From Thermococci archaeon (GTDB lineage: Archaea > Methanobacteriota_B > Thermococci > Thermococcales > Thermococcaceae): DNA of 12,618 nt. Position numbers and translations under genes: made by a program. The notes under the pieces were generated by a model. That model had not been told where the DNA came from. It saw only the letters and a list, made by a program, of their open reading frames with translations, and made no database searches. Shown here in pieces: positions 1 through 7,016 of the stretch (its first letter is position 1; every line of letters starts with the position of its first letter). The DNA lies in contig QMUF01000036.1 of NCBI GenBank assembly GCA_003663525.1, positions 1-12,618 of the forward strand, read 5' to 3'.

Positions 1-2
1 CT

Positions 3-260
3 TCCACCACCTGCCCGAAATGTGAGAGTAAGTTAAAGTCCCGAAACGGGCTGGTGGTTTGCGAGTGTGGTTTCACTGCCGATAGACAGTTCGTTGGTGC
101 GTTCAACGTTTTCGTGCGGGGATTTGGGGTCGCCCTGAGCGGGGGTGAGGCCAGTGATTTACTCTCCAATGAACCCGGAGGGGAGTTGAGGTTGATGAGT
201 CCCAAGTCCGTCGTGAGGGTTGATTTAAACAGGAGGACGTTTGCTCACGCTCCTCCCTAA
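3..260 (+). pseudogene. tnpB: TnpB (IS200/IS605-family) C-terminal part, cut by window start
   Basis: The frame is open from base 3 and encodes the end of a TnpB RNA-guided nuclease. It shows a zinc ribbon (TTCPKCESK, then VVCECG: C-x2-C and C-x1-C) followed at once by the RuvC-III block TADRQFVGAFN, whose Asp is a catalytic residue in this family. A Gly/Ser-rich tail follows, ending LNRRTFAHAPP. The rest of the gene lies outside the window, so it cannot be told whether the gene is intact. I label it partial or possible pseudogene because other tnpB debris in this window is clearly broken. The C-terminal spacing between ribbon and RuvC-III is normal for TnpB. It runs convergent to the minus-strand gene that ends at 376. 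No upstream tnpA is visible. Confidence 0.85.
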
Positions 261-274
261 AAACTCACGGCGGA
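207..274 (+). ncRNA. Foldable 3' end of tnpB, possible omega/reRNA scaffold
   Basis: An outer stem TCCGTCGTGAG (207-217) pairs with CTCACGGCGGA (264-274), 11 bp with one G-U. It encloses an inner stem GGAGGA (232-237) with TCCTCC (251-256). The structure spans the tnpB stop codon at 258-260, where TnpB guide RNAs of IS200/IS605 elements normally overlap the gene. The base pairing is seen directly; the RNA role is inferred. If right, the guide-like segment would begin downstream, around 275-330. No conserved right-end motif like those at 8183 or 10055 was found here. Confidence 0.35.
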
Positions 275-375
275 CAGACCCCCGAATTCATTCTCGGTTT
301 GAGTCCCCCAGATATAACTGAATGGCTTCAGGAAGTAGCGCCCCAGTTATCCCGACAATATCTTTTCACTCTATA

Positions 376-930
376 TCAGGGCGATTGCAGAGGATTTACA
401 ATTTTTATTTTATGTGAACGGGCTATCCTAACAAGCTCTTCAATACCACTTATCAGTTGAACGGATGCTTTTTTAGATTCATCCCAAACTTCTGAAATAA
501 TAATCTCAAGTTGAATTGTTTCTTCACCCGAGCTTTTGATATCTTGGAGAATTACCTCTTCTTGAGATGGAGGCGGATAAAAATTGCGTGTAAAGTCTTT
601 TCCTCCGTATATTTGAATCTGTGGGAATTCTTTGATGATTTCTTTCAAAAATTCTGCGGAAATCGATGAGACTTCTATAGCCATTACAAAATAAAGACCA
701 TCAAGTATACATCCAACAACTCCACAAGGAAACCCAAATTCAGGTGTTGGATAATGCGCTGGCTCAAATTTACCATCAATAAGAATATAATTTTCAATTC
801 CATGCACCAATGGTCCTACAGAATATCCCTGTTCTGCAAGTTGTTTTCGTATATATTCTGTGGTTTCCCACATTAAATTAAATAATTGATGAATGCTTTT
901 TTTGTGCTCTTTAACAAATTTAGTAAACAT
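376..930 (-). CDS. Hypothetical protein, DUF3201-like (184 aa)
   Basis: The protein is soluble, with no signal peptide or membrane segment. Its N-terminal helix is followed by a block (MWETTEYIRKQL, GYSVGPLVHGIENYILIDG, then YPTPEFGFPCGVVGCI and LYFVMAIEV) that matches my memory of the archaeal DUF3201 family, an uncharacterised Thermococcales family. This assignment rests on recognition, not a search. The C-terminal 40 residues (about 145-184) look like an extra helix-strand extension. The ATG at 930 is supported by AGGAGG about 9 nt upstream (near 938-944). The upstream reading frame at 920-1000 overlaps its start, so it may once have been the second gene of an operon. The DNA upstream is decayed, so the present promoter is unclear. 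Function is unknown. Confidence 0.7.
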   Translation of the reverse strand: MFTKFVKEHKKSIHQLFNLMWETTEYIRKQLAEQGYSVGPLVHGIENYILIDGKFEPAHYPTPEFGFPCGVVGCILDGLYFVMAIEVSSISAEFLKEIIKEFPQIQIYGGKDFTRNFYPPPSQEEVILQDIKSSGEETIQLEIIISEVWDESKKASVQLISGIEELVRIARSHKIKIVNPLQSP

Positions 931-1000
931 TTAACATAGCCTCCTTTTCTTCGTACTCCAAACTTTTTACAGCAAGCTGTACTTCATAAAGTCTCACCAA
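920..1000 (-). pseudogene. Short reading frame overlapping the 930 start; probable gene remnant
   Basis: A minus-strand frame without an ATG reads LVRLYEVQLAVKSLEYEEKE, then AMLNVY and stop at 920-922, overlapping the next gene by 11 nt. The charged helical composition looks protein-like. A neighbouring frame upstream (about 1000-1070) reads EVTLENDVINLMENCLYII, which suggests a small gene broken by a frameshift. The only in-frame starts are TTG at 1000 and GTG at 997. It could be a real leader-size gene coupled to the DUF3201-like gene, but I favour a degraded upstream cistron. Confidence 0.25.
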
Positions 1001-1098
1001 GTTTTCATATGATATATGATGTATAAACAGTTTTCCATTAAGTTTATCACATCATTTTCAAGAGTTACTTCTTAATTTCGGTATAAAAAAGAAAAACA

Positions 1099-1182
1099 TC
1101 AGAACACAGAGTTTAGTCTCCCACCATCAACGGGTATCATTGCACCCTTTCTTAAATAACTGTATCGGCTTAGTATCAACTT
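1099..1182 (-). pseudogene. Remnant of a short-chain dehydrogenase/reductase C-terminus
   Basis: The minus strand reads KLILSRYSYLRKGAMIPVDG, then GRLNSVF and a stop at 1099-1101. The string GAMIPVDGG followed by a short hydrophobic tail is the typical C-terminus of classical SDR enzymes (usually TGA-x-IPVDGG). Upstream in this frame a stop occurs within about 40 bases, so the rest of the enzyme is gone. The match is short, so an SDR origin is likely but not certain. Confidence 0.4.
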
Positions 1183-1267
1183 TCCTTCTAAAGGTATTGA
1201 ATGATGCTAATGCATGAGAGTGGTTTTTTATCCATATGATGTTTTCATCGTGAGCTCCATCCTATAA

Positions 1268-1279
1268 TTAAAAAAAGAT
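1268..1279 (-). terminator. T-run terminator after the feo operon
   Basis: On the minus strand a run of seven T (1270-1276) lies about 30 nt past the stop of the last gene of the feo operon. Archaeal intrinsic termination needs only a U-tract; no strong hairpin precedes it. Confidence 0.4.
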
Positions 1280-1304
1280 AGAGAAAGCGTAATGCTCATG
1301 GTTA

Positions 1305-1736
1305 CTAAACTTTTACTGGTTTCTTTGAAACATCCTTAACTGACAAGTACGCAAAGATTGAAAGAAGCCCTAATACTAAATAAGATGTTACATCATCCAA
1401 TGGAGTCCATCCAATGAAGTCTTCGCTCTTTAGGAGATATGCTTCAATCGCATCAGCACCAATAACAAGCAAAGCTAGTATAGCCAGTCCAATGCTTAAA
1501 ATTGAGCCGGCATAAAGATAGGATGTTGCTTTAAAGTCATTTTCCAATGCCTTTTTGAACCCTGTTAAGTAAATTACACTTATTGTTAACAATACAAAAC
1601 CGACAAATAAGTCTCCTGTTGGGGATACTATCACTGTCGTTTCTCTTCCAAAGTAGCTTAAGCTTTCTATAATGCCGTAAATAAGATAGAGGAAGCCAAA
1701 GATTAAGGTTAAATATTTAACGGTTTTTATTTTCAT
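1305..1736 (-). CDS. Feo-operon membrane protein, four predicted helices (143 aa)
   Basis: I do not recognise the family. Four hydrophobic segments are visible, at about residues 8-27, 43-60, 72-93 and 117-134, and the C-terminus is basic (SVKDVSKKPVKV), suggesting a cytoplasmic tail. The start codon overlaps the feoB stop in an ATGA junction (1733-1736), so the gene is translationally coupled to feoB and should be made together with it. By position it is a candidate accessory subunit or assembly factor of the FeoB iron transporter, perhaps analogous in role to the small FeoC or other Feo accessory proteins, but no sequence similarity to them is evident. It is the last gene of the operon. Confidence 0.8.
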   Translation of the reverse strand: MKIKTVKYLTLIFGFLYLIYGIIESLSYFGRETTVIVSPTGDLFVGFVLLTISVIYLTGFKKALENDFKATSYLYAGSILSIGLAILALLVIGADAIEAYLLKSEDFIGWTPLDDVTSYLVLGLLSIFAYLSVKDVSKKPVKV

Positions 1737-3745
1737 AGTAATGCACCTCCTATTAATACTATCACTAATGCCACTAAGTAAGCTAACAGCAATTCATAGA
1801 GAAGAGCAAAGAGTGCCCATTTTGTTCCAGCTTCCTGCTTAATTACACCAATTGTAGCAACACAAGGGACGTAAATTAGAACAAAAGCCATGAAAGCAAA
1901 AGCGGTTACTGGAGTAAAAGCACTACTTGATGCTAAAGCATAAGGTAAGCTCTCTTCCCCAACCCCATAAAGTATTCCCATTGTTCCAACAACAACCTCT
2001 TTAGCAAGAAAACCAAAGAACAAAGCCACTCCAGCTTTCCAGTCCCATCCAAATGGTTTGAATATTGGTTCCAAGGCACGTCCTATTGTTGCAACCCACG
2101 ACTTTGCTAATAATTCACCACTTTCAAGTGCGTTTGAACCAAGATATCCACTTGGTCCAGTGACTGATAAAAGCCAGACTATAATCATCGTTGCAAAGAT
2201 TATTGTTCCAGCTTTTTTCAAGAATTTTTCTGTTCTTGTCCAAGTAACTCCAAATATTGTTCTCCAATTGGGTTTGTTATATGGAGGCAATTCCATGACA
2301 AAGTGTGAAGGCTGTCCTTTGAATATAAACCTCCTAACGAGCCAAGCAAGGATTAAAGCTAAGAGTATGCCCAAGATATACATGCTTGTTATCACTGTTC
2401 CTTCTCTTCCCATAAAAAATGCCCCTGCGAACAGAGCATAAACAGGTAAACGTGCACTACATGACATTAGGGGATTAATTAAGATTGTTAATATTCTGTC
2501 CTTCTCATCTTCAAGTGTTCTCGTTGCCATTATTGCTGGAACATTGCATCCAAAGCCCATTATCATTGGTACAACAGATTTTCCATGTAATCCAAATCTG
2601 TGCATCACCCTATCCATAACAAAAGCTGCCCTTGCCATGTATCCGCTATCCTCAAGCCAAGAAAACACTAGGAATAGAAAGGCAATCGGAGGTAAAAACA
2701 CTAAAACACTCCCCAGCCCTGCTATTATTCCATCTCTTAAAAGTGAAGCTAAAGCATCATTGCCTATACCACTTCCAACTGCATCACCAAGCCATCCAAA
2801 GAATGCGTCTATTATATCACTAAACGGTGCTGAAACGTCAAAAGTAAATTTAAATGCCATCCACATTAGGCTGAAAAATACTGGAATGCCTAGATACTTG
2901 TGAGTGAATACCTCATCAAGCATTTCAGTAAAAGTAATTCTTTCTTCTTTCTTGGTAACAGCTTTTTTTGCAATTTCGCTAATTATTCTATACCTCTCAT
3001 CAGCTAACGCGAGTTCGATATCACCGTATTTTTTGTGCAAATCATTGACCACATCAATTAATGTTTTTAGTACATCATCTCTCATTTTACTCTTTTCAAT
3101 TATTGCTCTTACATCATTATCTTCTTCTAAAAGTTTTATTGCAAGCCATCTCAAGTTATACTGCCTAATTAATTTCTCATCTTTTTCCAAAACCTTAATT
3201 AGCTTCTTTATATAAGGTTCAAAGTTTGGATATTCAACTATTGGTGGTTTTCTGTCAAGAGATTTTACGATTCTTTCTTTTAATTTATCAATGCCTTCCC
3301 CTTTTGAAGCAATTGTTGGAACAACAGGAACACCTAATAACTCTTCAAGTTCTTCTGGATTTACATTATACCCTTTCTCTTCCGCAATATCAATTTTGTT
3401 TAAGGCTATAACAACATTTGCCCCAATTTCAAGAAGCTGTAAAGCCAAATAGAGATTTCTTTCGAGGTTTGAGGCATCTATAATGTCAACAACAACTTTT
3501 GGTTTCTCTTGGACAATAAAATTTCTTGCAATCTTTTCATCAATAGAATAGGCGGTTAAACCGTAAACTCCAGGTAAGTCAACAACCCTAAACTTTATTC
3601 CTTTATGATCAAGTTCTCCTTCTTTTTTCTCAACTGTTACTCCAGGCCAATTACCAACATGTTGCCTTAAACCAGTTAAAGCATTGAAGATAGTACTCTT
3701 ACCAGTATTGGGGTTCCCAATTAGAGCTATTACTACTTCTTTCAT
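1733..3745 (-). CDS. feoB: Ferrous iron transporter FeoB (670 aa)
   Basis: FeoB is the membrane GTPase that drives Fe(II) uptake. The N-terminal G domain shows G1 GNPNTGKS (10-17), the FeoB-type switch NWPGVTVE (32-39), G3 DLPG (56-59) and G4 NKID (116-119). A helical GDI-like linker runs to about residue 270. The membrane part (about 275-670) has two Gate-type halves with GYMARAAFVMDR, GFGCNVPAIMATR, SCSARLPVY and, near the end, FAFMAFVLIYVPCVATIG, including the conserved cysteines of the family. Length is typical. The ATG overlaps the upstream feoA stop (ATGA at 3742-3745) with GGAGGTG just upstream. I see nothing missing, so the protein should be functional. Expression is probably iron-repressed through boxes upstream of the first feoA. 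Confidence 0.97.
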   Translation of the reverse strand: MKEVVIALIGNPNTGKSTIFNALTGLRQHVGNWPGVTVEKKEGELDHKGIKFRVVDLPGVYGLTAYSIDEKIARNFIVQEKPKVVVDIIDASNLERNLYLALQLLEIGANVVIALNKIDIAEEKGYNVNPEELEELLGVPVVPTIASKGEGIDKLKERIVKSLDRKPPIVEYPNFEPYIKKLIKVLEKDEKLIRQYNLRWLAIKLLEEDNDVRAIIEKSKMRDDVLKTLIDVVNDLHKKYGDIELALADERYRIISEIAKKAVTKKEERITFTEMLDEVFTHKYLGIPVFFSLMWMAFKFTFDVSAPFSDIIDAFFGWLGDAVGSGIGNDALASLLRDGIIAGLGSVLVFLPPIAFLFLVFSWLEDSGYMARAAFVMDRVMHRFGLHGKSVVPMIMGFGCNVPAIMATRTLEDEKDRILTILINPLMSCSARLPVYALFAGAFFMGREGTVITSMYILGILLALILAWLVRRFIFKGQPSHFVMELPPYNKPNWRTIFGVTWTRTEKFLKKAGTIIFATMIIVWLLSVTGPSGYLGSNALESGELLAKSWVATIGRALEPIFKPFGWDWKAGVALFFGFLAKEVVVGTMGILYGVGEESLPYALASSSAFTPVTAFAFMAFVLIYVPCVATIGVIKQEAGTKWALFALLYELLLAYLVALVIVLIGGALL

Positions 3746-3969
3746 TCTTTCACCTCCACGTAGATTTTCATAGCTATACCTCTTCCAAGAGCAATTTGTC
3801 CTCCTTTGACTGAAATAATTAAAGGGCCAGCCATTTGATTCCTAACAACAAAAATTTCACTTCCCGGGTTTAGTCCCATATCGACAAGTTTTCTAAAAAT
3901 TCCATGTCCTCCAACGAAGTATTTTAGGACTACTCTCTTTCCTTCTCCTACAAAAGCTAATGGAAACAT
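3742..3969 (-). CDS. feoA: FeoA-domain protein, second copy (75 aa)
   Basis: This is a small SH3-like FeoA-domain protein. Family signature: FRKLVDMGLNPGSEIFVVR, followed by PLIISVKGGQIALGRGIAMKIYV, the usual beta-barrel with the DMGL-x-PG turn. FeoA proteins are cytosolic partners that bind FeoB and support its transport or GTPase activity. The gene starts one base after the stop of the first feoA and overlaps feoB by 4 nt, so the three are coupled. Two separate FeoA proteins per FeoB is common in archaea. The two copies differ strongly in sequence, so they are not a recent duplication. Confidence 0.93.
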   Translation of the reverse strand: MFPLAFVGEGKRVVLKYFVGGHGIFRKLVDMGLNPGSEIFVVRNQMAGPLIISVKGGQIALGRGIAMKIYVEVKE

Positions 3970-4182
3970 TCACTCCACCTCTATATATCCAGCTTCTTCA
4001 AGTCGGAGTGAAAGTTTATACCCCCTAACTTCAATTTCTATGGGATCTCCAAGTGGAGCTCTCTTAATTACCCTAATTTTAGTTCCTGGTGTAAGCCCCA
4101 TGTCCAAAAGACGAGTCTTAGGACCTCCAGCAATTCTCTTAACTTTTACAACTTCTCCAGGCATAACTTCATTCAATCTCAT
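3970..4182 (-). CDS. feoA: FeoA-domain protein, first copy (70 aa from the preferred start)
   Basis: First gene of the feo operon. FeoA signature: MRLNEVMPGEVVKVKRI, then TRLLDMGLTPGTKIRVIKR and GDPIEIEVRGYKLSLRLEEA. The frame can also start at 4212, but I prefer the ATG at 4182 because the protein then begins where FeoA domains begin and GGGGGT sits about 6 nt upstream. Starting at 4212 would add ten residues unlike the family. It is a cytosolic FeoB partner. The promoter lies just upstream, with a TATA element at 4261-4270 and DtxR-like boxes over the expected transcription start. Confidence 0.92.
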   Translation of the reverse strand: MRLNEVMPGEVVKVKRIAGGPKTRLLDMGLTPGTKIRVIKRAPLGDPIEIEVRGYKLSLRLEEAGYIEVE

Positions 4183-4217
4183 ATGCATACCCCCATGGAC
4201 ACTTTCATACATACCTG

Positions 4218-4231
4218 TTAGGGTTTCCTAA
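4218..4231 (-). promoter_or_regulatory. DtxR/IdeR-like box, leader-proximal, feo operon
   Basis: TTAGGGTTTCCTAA fits TTAGGNNNNCCTAA exactly and the arms are inverted repeats. It lies just downstream of the expected feo transcription start, where a bound repressor would block initiation or escape. Confidence 0.55.
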
Positions 4232-4236
4232 TAATC

Positions 4237-4270
4237 TATGATTAGCCTAATCTAACAATCTTTAAATAAT
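4237..4270 (-). promoter_or_regulatory. feo promoter: TATA element with overlapping DtxR-like box
   Basis: On the minus strand ATTATTTAAA (4261-4270) is a good archaeal TATA element, placing the start of transcription near 4240. The box at 4237-4255 reads TATGATTAGCCTAATCTAA and matches the bacterial DtxR consensus TTAGGTTAGCCTAACCTAA at 15 of 19 positions by my count. Its core ATTAGCCTAAT (4241-4251) is a perfect odd palindrome. The box covers the start site, which suits iron-dependent repression. Confidence 0.65.
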
Positions 4271-4314
4271 TTTCTGTTTGTAAAGGAAACATATCCCATA
4301 TGAAAACATGATTT

Positions 4315-4333
4315 TTAGGTTAGTCTAACATGA
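4315..4333 (-). promoter_or_regulatory. Upstream DtxR-like box, feo operon
   Basis: TTAGGTTAGTCTAACATGA matches the DtxR consensus at 16 of 19 positions by my count, the best copy in the window, and is followed by another TTAGG half-site at 4334-4338. It lies about 50 nt upstream of the feo TATA element. It could help cooperative binding or DNA looping. Confidence 0.55.
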
Positions 4334-4375
4334 TTAGGAATTCCAAATAACATACTACTTAAGAATACAATTTGT

Positions 4376-4403
4376 AAAAAATAGTTTGAAAAACAAAAAT
4401 TTA
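4376..4403 (-). terminator. T-rich terminator after the MBL gene
   Basis: Past the stop at 4478 the minus strand has AAATTTTTGTTTTTC (around 4390-4404) and then a T6 run near 4377-4382. These U-tracts probably end the transcript of the NifX-HerA-MBL operon before the feo promoter. Confidence 0.35.
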
Positions 4404-4477
4404 GATTTCCTTTTCAAAATATTGTCCTGAAATCATTCAATATTGGGGTTTCTGTACATATACCTATAAGCGCTACT

Positions 4478-5287
4478 CTAAAGCTCTATCACTTTTCCAA
4501 CATATAGGGGCTCAAAGTTTTTTCCAAAAGTGTACATAAATGATGCCATTGCTTCAAAACCCGTGCAATGACCTGCATAAATTTTTTGAACACCCAATTC
4601 TTTTAGACCTCTTGTTGCCTCCCTCCGCAATTTCTCGTTAGATCCCATCAGATGGAAACCTCCTATTAGGGCCTTAACAGGTTTATTCAACGAACTTTGA
4701 GCAACTATATTTAAGATCCCACTGTGACCACAACCCGTTATTACAATGACACTCTCTCCATCTTCTACAGCTAGTGCTATATCATCCCTAACAGGATCTT
4801 TGATGAGCCCATTATCTTTCACAATATATCCAACTCTTCTATCCCAAGTTACTCTCTTGATCTCCCCACTAGTCCAAACTCCATCAAAAATCTTTAATGG
4901 CTTCTTATCAAGAATAAAGTTTGCTCCAAGCTTTTCCAATTCTTCTTGGAGATATGGAATTCCTATATCCCTTCGCTTGGGCTTTAAGGCTATTCGATGT
5001 AGAAAAATCTCAGGATGAGCATAAACATCTATAGCACCTCTCCTAGCTCTAAGAAACTCCTTCAACCCCCCAGTGTGATCATAATGGCCGTGAGTTAAAA
5101 CGACTACATCAATTTTTTCTGGATCTATTTCCAAGGCTTCCATGTTATGGAGAAGAATTTTCCCCTCCGTTCCAACATCCACTAAAATTCTCCTCCCACC
5201 ATATTCAATAAAAAGAGAAAAACCATGATATCCCAAGAGACCCTTTTTAAACCCGGCATGATTTTCAAAAAGCACTATAATTTTCAT
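4478..5287 (-). CDS. Metallo-beta-lactamase-fold hydrolase, COG1237 type (269 aa)
   Basis: The metal-binding motif THGHYDH (65-71) is complete. Further ligand regions are GCGHSG (185-190), GGFHLMG (209-215) and AGHCTG (238-243). This pattern and length fit COG1237, a group often annotated as 7,8-dihydropterin-6-yl-methyl-4-(beta-D-ribofuranosyl)aminobenzene 5'-phosphate synthase-like. That name comes from methanopterin work and may not apply here. It is a cytosolic metal-dependent enzyme; the substrate is unknown. The ATG at 5287 is preceded by GAGGGGTGA, and the gene starts 3 nt after the stop of the HerA-like gene, so the two are surely co-transcribed. The context with NifX-like proteins suggests a role in metal-cofactor handling or a redox reaction (flavodiiron-like folds share this domain), but this is inference. 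Confidence 0.88.
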   Translation of the reverse strand: MKIIVLFENHAGFKKGLLGYHGFSLFIEYGGRRILVDVGTEGKILLHNMEALEIDPEKIDVVVLTHGHYDHTGGLKEFLRARRGAIDVYAHPEIFLHRIALKPKRRDIGIPYLQEELEKLGANFILDKKPLKIFDGVWTSGEIKRVTWDRRVGYIVKDNGLIKDPVRDDIALAVEDGESVIVITGCGHSGILNIVAQSSLNKPVKALIGGFHLMGSNEKLRREATRGLKELGVQKIYAGHCTGFEAMASFMYTFGKNFEPLYVGKVIEL

Positions 5288-5290
5288 TAC

Positions 5291-6301
5291 TCACCCCTCA
5301 AATGGAAGTTTACCAAATTCAACCTCTAGAGTCTGTGTTGTTCTCCAGACAAACGCTCCTTCTCCTTTAAGAACGTGCTTCCTCATGTCTCCTTGCGGAA
5401 CGGCATTTGCCTCATAAATTATGCTCTGCACATCCGGATCGTTGTATAGGACTAAAGTTGGACCTAAGATCTTGAGGATGTTTTCCACAGCATATCTAGA
5501 ACCCAAAACCGTAACCCTCCCTCTCATGGGCTGAGTCAATAAGGGAATAGCCGCACTTCCAGGAGTCGTGTAAAAGAGAACCGCTGCATCATCAATCCCA
5601 ATTAATGTACTTCTCCTATCTTTAACTGCTGCTGCAAGAATCAAAAAAGCTATTCCTACCAATGTTATGTTGTGAGCGTTGCTAAAGTCAACCAAAATGC
5701 TCTTGCTAAACTCAGGAGGTTTGCCTTTAAAGAAGACTTCATCAAGGGGAGTATATACTTCCCTTATAACCTCTCCATAGTGTTCTTTTGATTTTGCCGC
5801 ATCAGCTACGCTTTTAATTTTACCACCCAAGATATCAGCATAGAGCTTATCTGTAAGGGAGCGATCTAATCCATATATTGTCTGGATTATTGTTGCTGCA
5901 CTGTAAAAATCCTTCAAAAGGCCTTTTCTAGCCATCTTTATAGGATCAAGGCCTGTGGGCTTGTTATCTCCAACTTCTATCACGGTATCAAATTTCTCCT
6001 TGGGATACTTGCCTCTTGTATCAAAGAAAATTAACCCATATTCTTTTTCGAGGAATTGATCCCCAATGTAATCTATAACCCTTGTAGGATCATCATCGAT
6101 GCCAAGAATCTTTAGAGTTCTGCCATGATAAACTGGGTCATAGAATATCTCCTTTCCTTCATATTCCAGAATTTTTACAGCAAGCTTGCTGTATTTCATG
6201 GGATTCACCAAACAACTATATGCAACGTCAAATATAAACGACTTTCCCTTAACAAATTGAAAGGGAGGATCACCACCCGCCTCTTCCTTGTCCTCTCCCA
6301 C
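5291..6301 (-). CDS. HerA/VirB4-like P-loop-ATPase relative without Walker A (336 aa)
   Basis: The protein has the order of elements of HerA/VirB4-type ATPases. These are a strand ending FFDTRGKYP (like FDPHGEY), a GLDPIKMA segment (like LNPL), a helical section (about 125-195), SILVDFSN (like the IIDLS strand), LIGIDDAAVLF at the Walker B position (DD in place of DE), and a GEGAFVWRTTQTLEVEF end like the C-terminal strands. At the expected Walker A, only LGIDDDPTR is seen, with no GxxxxGKS/T. I infer a nucleotide-independent or scaffold derivative. The assignment is by eye. The start is uncertain: the frame opens with GTG at 6301, overlapping the NifX gene by 32 nt, and the next Met is residue 35. 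It is coupled to the MBL gene 3 nt downstream. Function unknown. Confidence 0.7.
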   Translation of the reverse strand: MGEDKEEAGGDPPFQFVKGKSFIFDVAYSCLVNPMKYSKLAVKILEYEGKEIFYDPVYHGRTLKILGIDDDPTRVIDYIGDQFLEKEYGLIFFDTRGKYPKEKFDTVIEVGDNKPTGLDPIKMARKGLLKDFYSAATIIQTIYGLDRSLTDKLYADILGGKIKSVADAAKSKEHYGEVIREVYTPLDEVFFKGKPPEFSKSILVDFSNAHNITLVGIAFLILAAAVKDRRSTLIGIDDAAVLFYTTPGSAAIPLLTQPMRGRVTVLGSRYAVENILKILGPTLVLYNDPDVQSIIYEANAVPQGDMRKHVLKGEGAFVWRTTQTLEVEFGKLPFEG

Positions 6302-6716
6302 GTCCCATTCCTAGGCCTCTTCCACCACCCATGCCGCGGCCTCTACCCATTCCAGTCCCTCCTTCGGGCCCAAATATAGCTTGAGTTAATTCCCCTCTTA
6401 GAAATGCTCTTATAGCATCCTCCACTCTCATCGTTGGAGGAGCCGAGACAAACCTTATGCCTGATGCCTGAAGTACCTGAGACGAGTTCGGACCAAATTG
6501 TCCACTTATGACAGCATTTGCACCTTCATCTATACAAAACTGAGCTGCTTGAACTCCAGCACCTCTAGGAGCACTTGCACTCGGGTTGGGGACTACTCTA
6601 ACATTCTTTATTTCTCCATCTTCAACATTCACTATTGTGAAAGTTGGTGTCCTTCCAAAAGCTTGGTTGACAAAATCATCAAGTCCTCCCCTTACAGTTG
6701 CAACTATTATTCTCAC
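6270..6716 (-). CDS. NifX/NifB-like (COG1433) protein with Gly/Arg/Met-rich tail (148 aa)
   Basis: This belongs to the dinitrogenase iron-molybdenum cofactor-binding family. The domain begins MRIIVATVRGGLDDFV and contains FGRTPTFTIVNVEDGEI, PRGAGVQAAQF, NAVISGQFGPNSSQVLQASG and the terminal VEDAIRAFLRGEL. After the domain a low-complexity tail follows (MGRGRGMGGG type repeats, ending GRGGW), seen in several archaeal homologues. I prefer the GTG at 6716 over 6725 because AGAGGTGAT precedes it and the domain then starts at its first strand. In other organisms this fold binds Fe-S or Fe-Mo clusters or precursors. No nitrogenase is visible here, so the job is likely general metal-cluster handling or sensing. 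It has its own promoter with an iron box (6736-6760). Confidence 0.88.
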   Translation of the reverse strand: MRIIVATVRGGLDDFVNQAFGRTPTFTIVNVEDGEIKNVRVVPNPSASAPRGAGVQAAQFCIDEGANAVISGQFGPNSSQVLQASGIRFVSAPPTMRVEDAIRAFLRGELTQAIFGPEGGTGMGRGRGMGGGRGLGMGRGRGQGRGGW

Positions 6717-6735
6717 AATTATCACCTCTTAGCAT

Positions 6736-6760
6736 ATTAGGAAAACCTAATTTAAAAAAG
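6736..6760 (-). promoter_or_regulatory. Promoter with DtxR-like box for the second NifX gene
   Basis: A minus-strand TATA-like CTTTTTTAAAT (6750-6760) abuts ATTAGGAAAACCTAAT (6736-6751), whose arms are a perfect 6-bp inverted repeat and which fits TTAGGNNNNCCTAA. The box lies between TATA and the expected start near 6730, the position for repression. The leader would be only about 15 nt. Confidence 0.6.
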
Positions 6761-6771
6761 TTTGCATAAAC

Positions 6772-6984
6772 TCAAAAAATTCTCCCAGGCCTTGGCCTTA
6801 AGAACCCTCTGATAAGGAAAATGAGCAGGAGACCTAGTGCATATGGTAAAGCCACTAAAAGGAGTTTTACTAAAAAATAGAACATCCCAACTAGAAGGAG
6901 TATATCTAAAAGAGCATATATCCCTCCAAACCGATAAGTCAACAAACCCCTCTTTCCATAGTTTCTTCCAAATCCGCGTAGCAT
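6772..6984 (-). CDS. Small membrane protein of the NifX cluster (70 aa)
   Basis: I do not recognise the family. A basic N-terminus (MLRGFGRNYGKRG) precedes two closely spaced hydrophobic stretches at about 20-41 and 42-61, and the tail is basic (RGFLRPRPGRIF), so both ends are probably cytoplasmic. The ATG at 6984 has a strong GGAGGA site about 8 nt upstream. It lies 32 nt after the first NifX gene, on the same strand, and is probably co-transcribed with it. It might anchor the NifX-like proteins, whose Gly/Arg tails could touch the membrane, but that is a guess. A longer overlapping frame (6752-7042) is rejected as a shadow. Confidence 0.75.
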   Translation of the reverse strand: MLRGFGRNYGKRGLLTYRFGGIYALLDILLLVGMFYFLVKLLLVALPYALGLLLIFLIRGFLRPRPGRIF

Positions 6985-7016
6985 TTTGCATCCTCCAAAA
7001 ATTTAAAAGAAAAGGC

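Larger units (their letters stand above)
931..1304. other. Decayed intergenic region
   Basis: This is 374 bases of A+T-rich DNA with no intact gene. It holds the ribosome site of the 930 gene, the broken small frame at 920-1000, a dehydrogenase-like remnant at 1099-1182, and a T-run terminator for the feo operon near 1270. I saw no tRNA, repeat or CRISPR unit in it. Confidence 0.6.

Noticed and set aside
2058..3411. Several plus-strand frames of 61-127 aa opposite feoB
   Set aside because: They are antisense shadows of feoB, with no ribosome sites or recognisable domains.
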